64,000 nt of DNA from Pusillimonas sp. T2 (GTDB taxonomy: Bacteria > Pseudomonadota > Gammaproteobacteria > Burkholderiales > Burkholderiaceae_B), in assembly GCF_002236805.1 (NCBI RefSeq), contig NZ_NIQA01000002.1, positions 238,783 through 302,782 on the forward strand. The letters are read 5' to 3'. The translations under genes were made by a program, and so were the position numbers. The notes below the pieces were generated by a model. The model had not been told where the DNA came from. It saw only the letters and a program-made list of their open reading frames with translations, and did not search any database. Below, piece after piece: positions 11,303 through 19,756 of this stretch; the stretch's first letter is position 1, and the number at the start of each line of letters is the position of its first letter.

Positions 11303-11644
11303 ATAGCCCCCTGAAACAATAGCAATAAATGATGAATACAATTGTATACAACAAGCCATTTTTATCGCAATTTCAGCGAACCACCAAAAAACAAAGAAAA
11401 CAAGTCAACAAATAGATATTTATCAATTGCTTATACAATAAAACAACGCATAAAAAGAGAGTTTTTATTGGTGAAAACCCCTAATAACATCGCTTTTAAA
11501 TCACTAGAAAAGACTCCATTGCATACAATTATTCAGGACCATTAGCGCCAGCACCCACGGCAAAAGGCGCACACAAAAACACGCATTTCCGCGCACCACA
11601 AATGGCCTGTATACAATGGCAATATCCATCAAAATCCAAACAAC
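11303..11644. promoter_or_regulatory. AT-rich divergent control region of the Rieske operon and its GntR gene
   Basis: This 342-base gap is markedly AT-rich compared with its neighbours and holds no supportable gene. It contains three copies of a TTGYATACAA-like site, at 11342-11351 (TTGTATACAA, a perfect palindrome), 11519-11528 (TTGCATACAA) and 11607-11616 (CTGTATACAA), and a looser form at 11427-11438. A second perfect palindrome, ATACAATTGTAT (11336-11347), overlaps the first copy. The outer copies lie 34 bases upstream of the oxygenase start and 29 bases upstream of the GntR start. This arrangement suits repression of both promoters by the GntR protein. Confidence 0.6.
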
Positions 11645-12370
11645 ATGACCTCCCAACAATCTCGAGTTCTCGTACAGTTACGCGGCCTTATCCTCAACGG
11701 CACCTTTGCGCCGGGCGAGCGTCTAGCCGAAATTCCACTGTCCGAACGCCTGAACACTTCGCGCACACCCGTTCGTCAGGCCCTCGTCTCGCTCGAGCAC
11801 GAAGGGCTCATCGAAGCCTCGCCAGGCGGCGGCTACCACATGCGCAGCTTCACCATGCAAGATGTGTCAGACGCAATCAGGATGCGCGGGGTGATTGAAG
11901 GCTTTGCAGCCCGACTGTTGGCCGAAAACGGCGCATCGCGGCGCACCATGAAAATTCTGAAAGACTGCCTGGAGGAAGGTGATGCCGTGGTATTCAAAGC
12001 CGGCATGGACCTTGACGACTACGCGCGTTACGCCCAAATGAACGACCGTTTTCACCAGGCCATTATCGACGGCTGCGCCAATAAAACGCTGGCACGCACC
12101 ATGGAAACGCTAAATAGCCAGGCCTTTGCCGCCGCCAGTGCCACCCTGCCCATGCAGTCGTCAATGGAAGAGGGCCACGAATGGATGAAGCAGGCGCACC
12201 GCACCCATCACGCAATTGTGCAAGCCATTGAAAAGCACCAGGGAAGTCGCGCCCAGGCGTTGGGCGAAGAACACGTAGAAATCGCACGCCAGAACCTGGA
12301 CTTTGCCATGGAAGACCCAGAACGGGCTGCAAAGATACTGCCGGGGTTTCAGTTGGTGCGGTTGGTCTGA
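11645..12370 (+). CDS. GntR-family transcriptional regulator, FadR/FCD subfamily
   Basis: A 241-residue regulator with an N-terminal winged helix (LRGLILNGTFAPGERLAEIPLSERLNTSRTPVRQALVSLEHEGLI) and a C-terminal all-helical FCD ligand domain (about residues 75-225). The FCD domain carries the usual metal/ligand His residues, for example NDRFHQAI and HRTHHAIVQAI. Members bind short palindromes and release DNA when a carboxylate effector binds. It is divergent from the Rieske operon and faces the repeated TTGYATACAA sites, so it is very probably the local regulator. No clear ribosome-binding site precedes the ATG. It ends two bases before the tRNA-Arg gene on the other strand. Confidence 0.9.
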   Translation: MTSQQSRVLVQLRGLILNGTFAPGERLAEIPLSERLNTSRTPVRQALVSLEHEGLIEASPGGGYHMRSFTMQDVSDAIRMRGVIEGFAARLLAENGASRRTMKILKDCLEEGDAVVFKAGMDLDDYARYAQMNDRFHQAIIDGCANKTLARTMETLNSQAFAAASATLPMQSSMEEGHEWMKQAHRTHHAIVQAIEKHQGSRAQALGEEHVEIARQNLDFAMEDPERAAKILPGFQLVRLV

Positions 12371-12371
12371 T

Positions 12372-12446
12372 TGGCGCGCCCGACAGGAATCGAACCTGTA
12401 TCGAGAGCTTCGGAAACTCTAATTCTATCCATTGAACTACGGGCGC
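12372..12446 (-). tRNA. tRNA-Arg (anticodon CCG)
   Basis: The minus strand folds as a complete cloverleaf. The 7-bp acceptor stem (GCGCCCG/CGGGCGC), a D arm with GTTC/GAAT, an anticodon stem AGAGT/GCTCT around the loop TTCCGAA, and a T arm with GGTTCGATTCC are all present. The anticodon CCG reads the Arg codon CGG. The 3' CCA is encoded. A TACAAT-like -10 element lies at about 12458-12463 upstream of it. Confidence 0.96.
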
Positions 12447-12528
12447 GTCAGCCCGCTATTGTAGCGCGTTTACGGCAAAGTTTTTTCGATACGCAGCACC
12501 GCGCCCTGCAATTGGGCGACACACCCGT

Positions 12529-12534
12529 TATAAT
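12529..12534 (+). promoter_or_regulatory. Possible -10 element for the cytochrome c gene
   Basis: A perfect TATAAT stands about 67 bases before the cytochrome c start. No good -35 is visible at the usual spacing, so the call is tentative. Confidence 0.3.
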
Positions 12535-12600
12535 CGCTAACTTAGTTTGATTTACCGATCCAGGCAAGCGCCTTTGTTCCCGTATACGCAGGACTCGAGT

Positions 12601-13512
12601 ATGAACAACACAGAACACCACAACGAAGATAACCACGAAGGGCACGAAGGCCCCATCAAGACACCCAAACAACTTATTGTCACGGTTGTCCTGTCGTTTA
12701 TCGTTCCCGTCATCATCATTTTCCTGCTGATTCGCCTAGTGGTCTCCAGCGATCTGATCGGCGCCGGCTCCGACGCCCAAACCCCCGAGGCCATTGCCCA
12801 GCGCATCAAACCGGTTGCCGGTTTCGCACTGGTCGATGCCAACGCACCCAAAGTTTTCAAAACCGGCCTGCAGGTTTACGAAACCACCTGTGCGTCGTGT
12901 CACAACGCCGGCGTTGCCGGCGCACCCAAAATGGGTGACAAGGCCGCTTGGGCGCCGCTGGTCGCTTCGGGCGAAGACACGCTGGTTACCAACGCCATCA
13001 AAGGTAAAAATGCCATGCCTGCCAAAGGCGGCAACCCCACCCTCGACGACTTCGAAATTCACCGCGCTGTGGTCTACATGGCCAACCAGTCGGGCGCTTC
13101 GTTTGAAGAACCCAAAGAGCCCGCCGCCGAAGAAAAGCCCGCTGAAGCCGCACCCGCTGCCGCAGCTGCGCCGGTTGCTCCTGTGGCGGCCGCACCTGCT
13201 GCTGCACCTGCCGAAGCCCCTAAAGCAGAAGCTCCCGCCGCCCAGACTGCTGCTGCAGCCCCCGCATCGGTTGACCCTGCCGGCGAAAAACTCTACAAAT
13301 CCATGTGCTTCTCGTGCCACGACATGGGCTTGGCCGGCGCCCCCAAATTGGGCGATAAAGCCGCCTGGGCACCCCTTATTGCTACTGGCATGGACACCAT
13401 GGTTGCCATCGCCATCAAAGGTAAAGGCGCCATGCCTCCTCGGGGCGGCACACAAGCCTCCGACGACGAAATCCGCGCAGCCGTTCAGTACATGGTTTCG
13501 AAGTCGCAGTAA
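12601..13512 (+). CDS. Membrane-anchored dihaem cytochrome c (cytochrome c5 type)
   Basis: A 303-residue protein with a His/Glu-rich cytoplasmic N-terminus, one membrane helix (about residues 24-48), and two homologous small cytochrome c domains. The haem sites are CASCH (97-101) and CFSCH (235-239), each followed by GAPKMGDKAAWAPL or a near copy and by a distal Met region (AMPAKGG, AMPPRGG). A long Ala/Pro-rich linker (about 165-220) joins the domains. It probably carries electrons on the periplasmic face of the membrane. The ATG at 12601 has AGGA seven bases upstream. The gene stands alone, and a strong terminator follows. The tandem domains look like an internal duplication. Confidence 0.92.
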   Translation: MNNTEHHNEDNHEGHEGPIKTPKQLIVTVVLSFIVPVIIIFLLIRLVVSSDLIGAGSDAQTPEAIAQRIKPVAGFALVDANAPKVFKTGLQVYETTCASCHNAGVAGAPKMGDKAAWAPLVASGEDTLVTNAIKGKNAMPAKGGNPTLDDFEIHRAVVYMANQSGASFEEPKEPAAEEKPAEAAPAAAAAPVAPVAAAPAAAPAEAPKAEAPAAQTAAAAPASVDPAGEKLYKSMCFSCHDMGLAGAPKLGDKAAWAPLIATGMDTMVAIAIKGKGAMPPRGGTQASDDEIRAAVQYMVSKSQ

Positions 13513-13584
13513 TCAAAGTACGGCAGGGGGCTCAAAGCGTACGCTTCAAGCAAACGCCGCCCCAACCAACAAGCCGTTCTTCAT

Positions 13585-13613
13585 AAAAAAGCAGCCCGTA
13601 GGCTGCTTTTTTT
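13585..13613. terminator. Rho-independent terminator shared by two convergent genes
   Basis: A 6-bp GC stem (GCAGCC/GGCTGC, loop CGTA) is flanked by A-run and T-run, so it can end both the cytochrome c transcript and the 3-hydroxyacyl-CoA dehydrogenase transcript. Confidence 0.9.
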
Positions 13614-13629
13614 ATTTCTGTTTATCGAC

Positions 13630-15165
13630 TTAAACCGACATGCAGGCTGGTTCGGTACGTAACGATACGCCCAACTGAACACGCCGCTGCAGCCACAAGC
13701 TGGCACGGTAACGCATGTCGCCAGTAGTCCGGTGCATCGCACGCAAAATTTCAAGAATATGCGCAGCACCCAGGGTGTCGCCCATGCTTAGCGGACCACC
13801 CATGGGGTAACCAAGGCCTAGAGACACAGCCAGGTCGATATCTTCGGGTGATGCAATCGTTTGCTGCGCGATGTCGCAAGCTACGTTGACAATAGCCGCA
13901 ACCAGACGCTGGCCCACAAACCCGGCCGAGTCGTCAATTACCGACACGGGCGTATTGTCGGATGCAAACAGGGCATGGGCCGCATCGCGCCATTGCGGCA
14001 ACGTCGCCAGCGAACACATGACAACACGGCGTTTGCCCTGCTCAAGACCAAAGAACGTATCCAGTGCAACGGTACGTTCGCCATCAAGCTGATATGCACT
14101 GACCACCGATGCTGTGTCTTCGCCATAGGGAGTCACCACCAACAGCGCATCGGCAGGCGGCTGCTCGGATGAGACCACCGTAACACCCAACGATTTAAGT
14201 AAACCCAGCGCCCGCTTATGACCAACCGAGTGATAAGGCGCCACCCATACTTTCAGATCGGCGGGCAGCGCTGGAACCGCAGGTTCGGCGGGCACTTGCT
14301 TTTGGCCGTCGGGATACTTATAGAAGCCCTCGCCGGTTTTACGCCCCAACAAACCGCCGGCAAATCGCACCGCAGTAATTGGCGAAGGACGAAAGCGCGG
14401 CTCGTCATAGAACTGCTGATAGATTGATTCCATGACCGGATGCGAGACATCAAGCGCGGTCAAGTCGAGCAGCTCGAACGGGCCCATACGGAAGCCGGCT
14501 TGTTCGCGCATGATGGCGTCGATTTGGTAGAACGGCGCGACCGACTCTTGTGCCGTGCGCAGACCTTCGATGTTCAGGCCTCGGCCGGCATGGTTCACAA
14601 TGAAACCCGGCATGTCTTTGGCGCGCACGGGCTTGTGGCCCATTTTGCGTGCCAACGCCATCAGGGCATCACCGGTTTCACGATCAGAGCGCAGGCCGTC
14701 GATGATCTCGACCACTTTCATGAGCGGCACAGGGTTGAAGAAGTGGAAGCCGGCAACACGGCCTGGTTTGTCACATGCCGCAGCAATAGCCGTGATAGCC
14801 AACGACGACGTATTGGACGCCAGAATGCAATCGGCCGAAACAATGCCTTCAAGTTGCTTGAATAGATCGCGTTTGACATCTAGGCGCTCGATAACAGCCT
14901 CGATGACCAGATCGGCTGACGCCATATCAGACAAGTCGGCGCACGCATGAACACGTTCGAGTGATGCAGTCGCATCTTCGGCGGACAACTTGCCCTTGGC
15001 CGACAACTTGTCCCAGGTTTGCTGCAATGATTCGCGCGCAGCCAAGACCGCTGCGGCGTTCAGGTCGAACAACTTGACGACAATACCCGCCTGCGCCGCA
15101 ATCTGGGCGATACCACGCCCCATAGCACCTGCACCGACAATACCAATGGTGTTGATTTCTTTCAT
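13630..15165 (-). CDS. 3-hydroxyacyl-CoA dehydrogenase (PaaH-like, two C-terminal domains)
   Basis: The enzyme oxidises 3-hydroxyacyl-CoA to 3-oxoacyl-CoA with NAD. The N-terminal Rossmann domain starts GIVGAGAMGRGIAQ and continues to SNTSSLAITAIA, GFHFFNPVPLMKVVE and MPGFIVNH. Two copies of the C-terminal 3HCDH domain follow (about 190-285 and 415-505), the second containing DDSAGFVGQRLVAAIVN and GYPMGGPL. This double architecture at 511 residues is that of PaaH and related catabolic enzymes, not of the FadB fusion. It stands alone, so the substrate chain cannot be read from context. Confidence 0.9.
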   Translation of the reverse strand: MKEINTIGIVGAGAMGRGIAQIAAQAGIVVKLFDLNAAAVLAARESLQQTWDKLSAKGKLSAEDATASLERVHACADLSDMASADLVIEAVIERLDVKRDLFKQLEGIVSADCILASNTSSLAITAIAAACDKPGRVAGFHFFNPVPLMKVVEIIDGLRSDRETGDALMALARKMGHKPVRAKDMPGFIVNHAGRGLNIEGLRTAQESVAPFYQIDAIMREQAGFRMGPFELLDLTALDVSHPVMESIYQQFYDEPRFRPSPITAVRFAGGLLGRKTGEGFYKYPDGQKQVPAEPAVPALPADLKVWVAPYHSVGHKRALGLLKSLGVTVVSSEQPPADALLVVTPYGEDTASVVSAYQLDGERTVALDTFFGLEQGKRRVVMCSLATLPQWRDAAHALFASDNTPVSVIDDSAGFVGQRLVAAIVNVACDIAQQTIASPEDIDLAVSLGLGYPMGGPLSMGDTLGAAHILEILRAMHRTTGDMRYRASLWLQRRVQLGVSLRTEPACMSV

Positions 15166-15217
15166 ATCACTCCGTCTCCTGACGCGCAGCCGTGGCCACG
15201 GTCATCGAAAATAAAAA

Positions 15218-17287
15218 CTACGATTTGTTCAGTAACTGTTTAAGCATGCCCAGGCGTTCTTTAGGGCTTAACCCGGCCGCCGTATCGACACCTGCCGCAT
15301 TACCGGCCTGCAAACCCATTTCGGCAATAAAGCGGGAGGGCTCGCGCACAACGTCTTCGCGCGCACGGCGACGACGCTTGCACCAGCTTAAATTCAGAGT
15401 CCGTTGCGCGCGCGTAATGCCCACGTACATCAGACGACGCTCTTCCTGAATACGCAGGGCCAGCGTATCTTCGCCGGATGCAGAGCCCGTGTCGTCGTCA
15501 TCGCGACCCAAGTGCGGAAGCAAACCCTCTTCGACTCCCACCAAAAACACGTGGGGGTATTCTAAACCCTTGGACGCATGCAACGTGGACAGTTTAACGG
15601 CATCAGGCGCCTCGTCATCACTGCGTTCAAGCATGGTGACCAGCGCAATATGCTGCACTAATGCCATGACGCCCAAATCGTCTTCTACGGCTTTACGCTT
15701 TAACCACCCTACAAGTTCGAGCACATTTTGCCAGCGAGTCTGGGCCGGCTTTTCGTCAAGGGTGTCGTACAAATAACGCTCATACTGAATGGCGGCCAGC
15801 AGCTCATCCAGAATATCACCAGCCGCTTCAGCACTTTCCTTGGCGGCACGCGTTTGAATACGCTGGATGAACTCGCCAAACGTTTGCAACGGTTCGAGCT
15901 GACGCGCCGACAGGCGTTCGGTCGTGCCGATTGAAAAAATGGCGTCAAACAACGACAACTGCTGCGCAGAGGCGTACTCACCCAACGCCTGCAGGGTGGC
16001 CTGACCAATCCCACGGCGGGGCGTGGTCACCGCACGAATAAAAGATGGATCGTCGGCATCGTTGGCAATAAGGCGCAGGTACGACAAAATGTCGCGGATT
16101 TCTGCCTTGTCGAAGAAACTCTGCCCGCCCGACACCGTATAGGGAATACGCAAGTTACGCAGGGCCTGTTCCAGCACTCGAGCCTGCTGATTGCTACGGT
16201 ACAAAATAGCAAAATCGCGCCAGTTGGCCTGACGCTCGACCCGCTCAGAAGAAATACGAAAAGCAACAGATTCGGCTTCGATTTCTTCAGAATCCATTGC
16301 TTTGACCTGAATGGGGTCGCCAACGCCTAAGTCCGACCACAGTTTTTTATCAAACAAATTCGGGTTATGGCTGATGACCTGGTTGGCCGCAGCCAGCACA
16401 CGCTGTACCGATCTGTAGTTTTGTTCGAGCTTGATCAGCTTCAAACCTGGGTAGTCGGTCGTCAGCTTGGCCAAGTTTTGAACGGTGGCCCCTCGCCAGG
16501 CATAGATAGCCTGATCATCATCGCCCACCGCAGTAAACATGGCGCGGTCTCCTGTCAGCATGCGCACCAAGCGATACTGACATTCGTTGGTGTCCTGGTA
16601 CTCGTCGACGAGCAAGTACTGTACCCGGGCCTGCCAGCGCTGCCTCACCTCGGCGTTCGACTCTAGCAGCCTGGCCGGCAGCCGTATCAGGTCGTCAAAG
16701 TCAACCGCCTGATACGCTTCGAGGGTCGCGTTATAGCTGCGGTACACACGCACAGCCTCGATATCACTAGGCGTTGTCGCAATTTTCTCGGCCTGGTCTG
16801 GCTCGACCAAGGCGTTCTTCCATAATGAAATGGTTTGCTGAACGGCTTTTAGTCGGGCCTTGTCGGTGGTGGCCAACAACTCCTGGATGATGGCCAGCGC
16901 ATCAGTAGAGTCGAAAATCGAGAACTGCGACTTCAGACCCACATGCTGGGCCTCTTCACGCAAGAACCTGACACCCAGAGAGTGGAACGTGCTGACGGTC
17001 AGCCCCTTGGAAACCTTGCGATCGACCAGATTCTTGATGCGCTCACCCATTTCACGAGCGGCCTTGTTGGTAAAGGTCAGCGCGACAACTTGCCTGCCCG
17101 CGTAGCCGCACTCTCGCAGCAAATAAGCAATTTTCTGAGTAATGACTCGGGTCTTGCCACTGCCGGCGCCCGCCAGCACCAAGCACGGCCCGTTCAGATA
17201 CAAAACTGCCTCACGCTGCGCCGGATTCAAATCAACAGGCAGCGTGTAGCCCACTGGCATTGATGCATTGTGCGTAAACGTTGTCAT
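15218..17287 (-). CDS. rep: ATP-dependent DNA helicase Rep
   Basis: A 689-residue superfamily 1A 3'-5' helicase. Walker A is in VLAGAGSGKTRVITQKIAYLL, Walker B in LLVDEYQDTN, and the later motifs GDDDQAIYAWRGA, LEQNYRS, TLHASKGLEYPHVFLVG and ERRLMYVGITRAQ are all present. The LNPAQREAV start and GPCLVLAGAGSGKTRVIT wording are closer to Rep than to UvrD. It restarts stalled replication forks. Its ATG overlaps the priA stop by one base (TGATG), so the two replication-restart helicases are co-expressed. Confidence 0.93.
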   Translation of the reverse strand: MTTFTHNASMPVGYTLPVDLNPAQREAVLYLNGPCLVLAGAGSGKTRVITQKIAYLLRECGYAGRQVVALTFTNKAAREMGERIKNLVDRKVSKGLTVSTFHSLGVRFLREEAQHVGLKSQFSIFDSTDALAIIQELLATTDKARLKAVQQTISLWKNALVEPDQAEKIATTPSDIEAVRVYRSYNATLEAYQAVDFDDLIRLPARLLESNAEVRQRWQARVQYLLVDEYQDTNECQYRLVRMLTGDRAMFTAVGDDDQAIYAWRGATVQNLAKLTTDYPGLKLIKLEQNYRSVQRVLAAANQVISHNPNLFDKKLWSDLGVGDPIQVKAMDSEEIEAESVAFRISSERVERQANWRDFAILYRSNQQARVLEQALRNLRIPYTVSGGQSFFDKAEIRDILSYLRLIANDADDPSFIRAVTTPRRGIGQATLQALGEYASAQQLSLFDAIFSIGTTERLSARQLEPLQTFGEFIQRIQTRAAKESAEAAGDILDELLAAIQYERYLYDTLDEKPAQTRWQNVLELVGWLKRKAVEDDLGVMALVQHIALVTMLERSDDEAPDAVKLSTLHASKGLEYPHVFLVGVEEGLLPHLGRDDDDTGSASGEDTLALRIQEERRLMYVGITRAQRTLNLSWCKRRRRAREDVVREPSRFIAEMGLQAGNAAGVDTAAGLSPKERLGMLKQLLNKS

Positions 17288-19392
17288 CAGATCTCCAGGG
17301 GGTCAACTTCAAGGTGGCAACGCACACGGTGGCGTGTGGCCAGCGCCGCCACATCCGCCGACCAGGTCGCCAGAAAAGTCTGCAACGCCGGCCGGCTATC
17401 GCTCTCGACCAGAAGTTGAGCCCGCTCGGTATTGGCTACCCTGACCACCCGCAACGGCACCGGGTCGTAGCGAGTCACGGCCTCGGATGTAGGATAAAGC
17501 TCAGGCGCCGTATCGGGCAGAGTCGCCGCTTCGGACAAGAACGCAACCGCAGTCTTGAGTGCTCGGGCCTCGGCGGTCAGCAACGCCTGATAGGCAAAAG
17601 GCGGCAAGCCGACGGCCTTGCGTTCTTCGAGGCTGTAACGCGCAAAGCCCTGGTAATCGTGCTTTAACAATGCCTGGTAGACCGGCTGCTCAGGGTAATC
17701 GGTTTGAATGATGACCTCGCCGGAGCCAGCGTGACGCCCAGCGCGGCCGGCCACCTGCATCAATTGTGCAAACAAGCGCTCGGGCGCACGAAAATCTTGT
17801 GCAAACAACATGGCATCGGCGTTGAGCACGCCCACCAGTCCCAACTTGGCAAAATCGTGACCTTTCGCCACCATTTGTGTGCCGACCAGAATATCGACTT
17901 CACCGGCGTGCACCTGCGCAAACAAGGCTTCGGCGCTACCCTTAAGACGTGTGCTGTCGGCGTCAATGCGTGAAATACGCGCTTGAGGGAACCATTCGGC
18001 CAAATGCTCTTCGAGGCGCTGCGTGCCTCGGCCCATGGGGCGCAAATCTTGGTCGCCGCAGTCTGGGCAGCGGCGAGGAACTGAGGCGTGATACCCGCAA
18101 TGGTGACATTGCAGATGATTATGCGTACGTCCACCCTGAGTGCGATGCAAAATGGTGTAGGCCGTGCAGCGCGGACACTGGCTGACCCAGCCACACGAGT
18201 TGCAACTGACAACCGGCGCATAGCCCCGGCGGTTAAGAAAAATAAGCACCTGCTCATTTTGAGCCAAGCGCGCTTTGATTGCGTCAAGCAACTGCGGCGA
18301 AAACCCATGCTCGAGCGCAAGGCGCCGGGTATCGACAAGACGTACCTGCGGCAGTTGCACGGCGCGGGCGCGCTGTGTCAGGCTTAACAATTGATAATGA
18401 CCGCGCTGGGCGTTATGCCAAGTTTCGAGGGACGGCGTAGCCGACCCTAATACCACCGGCACCTGCAGGTCATGACCTCGCCAGACGGCCAGATCACGAG
18501 CCGAATAGCGCAAGCCGTCTTGTTGCTTATACGACGTGTCGTGCTCTTCATCAACGATAATGAGACCCAGGTCGGGCATGGGTGTCATGATGGACAAGCG
18601 CGTACCCAACAACACGCGGGCTTGCCCCCGCGCGATGCGTAACCAGGCACGCAACCGTTCGCCATCGGCCAGCCCGCTATGAAGCACTGCCAATAAATCG
18701 GGATTATCGACCTGGCCCAGCCGCGCCCTCAGCGACTGCTCGAATTGAGGCGTCAGGTTGATTTCAGGCACCATGAACAACACCTGACGGCCTTGGGCCA
18801 AGACCTGCTTCGCGGCATGCATATACACTTCGGTTTTGCCGCTGCCTGTAACGCCATGCAGCAAGAAGGTTTGATGCCCCTGCGCTGCAGTGACAGCTTG
18901 TACAGCCTGTGTTTGCTCGGGGTTGAGCTGTAGCGGCGGCGCATCACCCACGCAAACTGCGGCAGCCTTACGCTTTGACTTGTCGGCCCGGGCCACTGGC
19001 CCGCCACGCGCCCCTTTACCCGTATAACTAGCGACCTTGCGCAATGCCACAGGTAGCGCTGGTAGCATTACCTCGCCCAACGGGCGCTGGTAATACCGAG
19101 CAGCAAACGACACCAGGCGCATCCAATCGTCGGACATGGGGGGGATGTCGTCGAGCACAGCTTCAATCGCCTTGACACTGCCAGGAGCGATGTCGGGGGC
19201 TGCTTTCACCTGCGCCACCAGGCCGACCATTTGACGGCGACCGAAAGAAACAATAACCCGAGTACCTGCATTAACCGGAATCAATGCGTAGTAGTCGAAC
19301 AGCCCGGCGAGGGGGACGTCGAGCGCTACCCCAAGCCAATATCGCGTGGCTTCGGTCGGTTCTTGCGTCGGCACAACGTCAGCATTGATCAC
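17287..19392 (-). CDS. priA: Primosomal protein N' (replication restart helicase PriA)
   Basis: PriA recognises abandoned forks and reloads the replicative helicase. The 701-residue protein has the N-terminal DNA-binding part (LFDYYAL.. VIVSFGRRQMVGLV), Walker A in LLHGVTGSGKTEVY, the DEEHD box in LIIVDEEHDTSYKQQ, and the zinc cluster with paired Cys in CNSCGWVSQCPRC and CHHCGYHASVPRRCPDCG. It is the first gene of the priA-rep pair and is preceded by an AT-rich gap with a DnaA box. Confidence 0.95.
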   Translation of the reverse strand: MINADVVPTQEPTEATRYWLGVALDVPLAGLFDYYALIPVNAGTRVIVSFGRRQMVGLVAQVKAAPDIAPGSVKAIEAVLDDIPPMSDDWMRLVSFAARYYQRPLGEVMLPALPVALRKVASYTGKGARGGPVARADKSKRKAAAVCVGDAPPLQLNPEQTQAVQAVTAAQGHQTFLLHGVTGSGKTEVYMHAAKQVLAQGRQVLFMVPEINLTPQFEQSLRARLGQVDNPDLLAVLHSGLADGERLRAWLRIARGQARVLLGTRLSIMTPMPDLGLIIVDEEHDTSYKQQDGLRYSARDLAVWRGHDLQVPVVLGSATPSLETWHNAQRGHYQLLSLTQRARAVQLPQVRLVDTRRLALEHGFSPQLLDAIKARLAQNEQVLIFLNRRGYAPVVSCNSCGWVSQCPRCTAYTILHRTQGGRTHNHLQCHHCGYHASVPRRCPDCGDQDLRPMGRGTQRLEEHLAEWFPQARISRIDADSTRLKGSAEALFAQVHAGEVDILVGTQMVAKGHDFAKLGLVGVLNADAMLFAQDFRAPERLFAQLMQVAGRAGRHAGSGEVIIQTDYPEQPVYQALLKHDYQGFARYSLEERKAVGLPPFAYQALLTAEARALKTAVAFLSEAATLPDTAPELYPTSEAVTRYDPVPLRVVRVANTERAQLLVESDSRPALQTFLATWSADVAALATRHRVRCHLEVDPLEI

Positions 19393-19480
19393 ATCCGGCC
19401 TTGTTTAAAGTTAAAGCAATTTCTAGAATTTTCGCAGCCAAGCCAGACAACACAAGCCCTTCTGGTGTTTTCAACAAGCC

Positions 19481-19489
19481 TGTGGATAA
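19481..19489 (-). promoter_or_regulatory. DnaA box
   Basis: TGTGGATAA is the exact complement of the high-affinity DnaA box TTATCCACA. It overlaps the start of the tandem repeat. Confidence 0.6.
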
Positions 19490-19531
19490 CTTTGGGGAAA
19501 ATGCAATTGATAACCCTGGGGAAAGTCAATT
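19485..19531. repeat. Tandem direct repeat upstream of priA
   Basis: Two abutting units (19485-19508 and 19509-19531), each running GATAAC, then a TGGGGAAA core, then a CAATT end, differ at a few positions and by one base in length. They lie between the DnaA box and the AT-rich block. Confidence 0.75.
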
Positions 19532-19672
19532 AAAGTTAGTACTTAATTTACCGAAATATTTTTGTAATTCAAAAAAATAATATAAAAATCAATTGCTTAT
19601 TTATATTAATTAAATTGTATCTAAGAAGACCGCGCTAATTGTGCGGCGCGAAAATATTTGTGCACAACTTAG

Positions 19673-19697
19673 ATAAAAAGCCCGATGACTCGGGCTT
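19673..19697 (-). terminator. Terminator downstream of hemE
   Basis: On the minus strand an 8-bp stem (AAGCCCGA/TCGGGCTT, four-base loop) is followed by a T-run, 60 bases after the hemE stop. Confidence 0.85.
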
Positions 19698-19756
19698 GAT
19701 GGGTGAATTTCAGACGGCAAACCGATACATTGCACTGCAACCAAATGTGCGTTGAA

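Larger units (their letters stand above)
19393..19756. other. AT-rich intergenic region between priA and hemE
   Basis: This 364-base stretch holds no supportable gene. It contains a DnaA box, an adjacent tandem repeat, a long A/T-rich block (about 19540-19620), a perfect palindrome TTGTGCACAA (19658-19667), and the hemE terminator. The priA promoter must lie in it. The combination resembles parts of a replication origin, but dnaA and dnaN are not nearby. Confidence 0.6.

Noticed and set aside
12794-13633. A 279-codon frame overlapping the cytochrome c gene in another phase
   Set aside because: It is a Pro/Leu-rich shadow of the Ala/Pro linker and haem domains; the cytochrome frame has two CxxCH sites and a good start.
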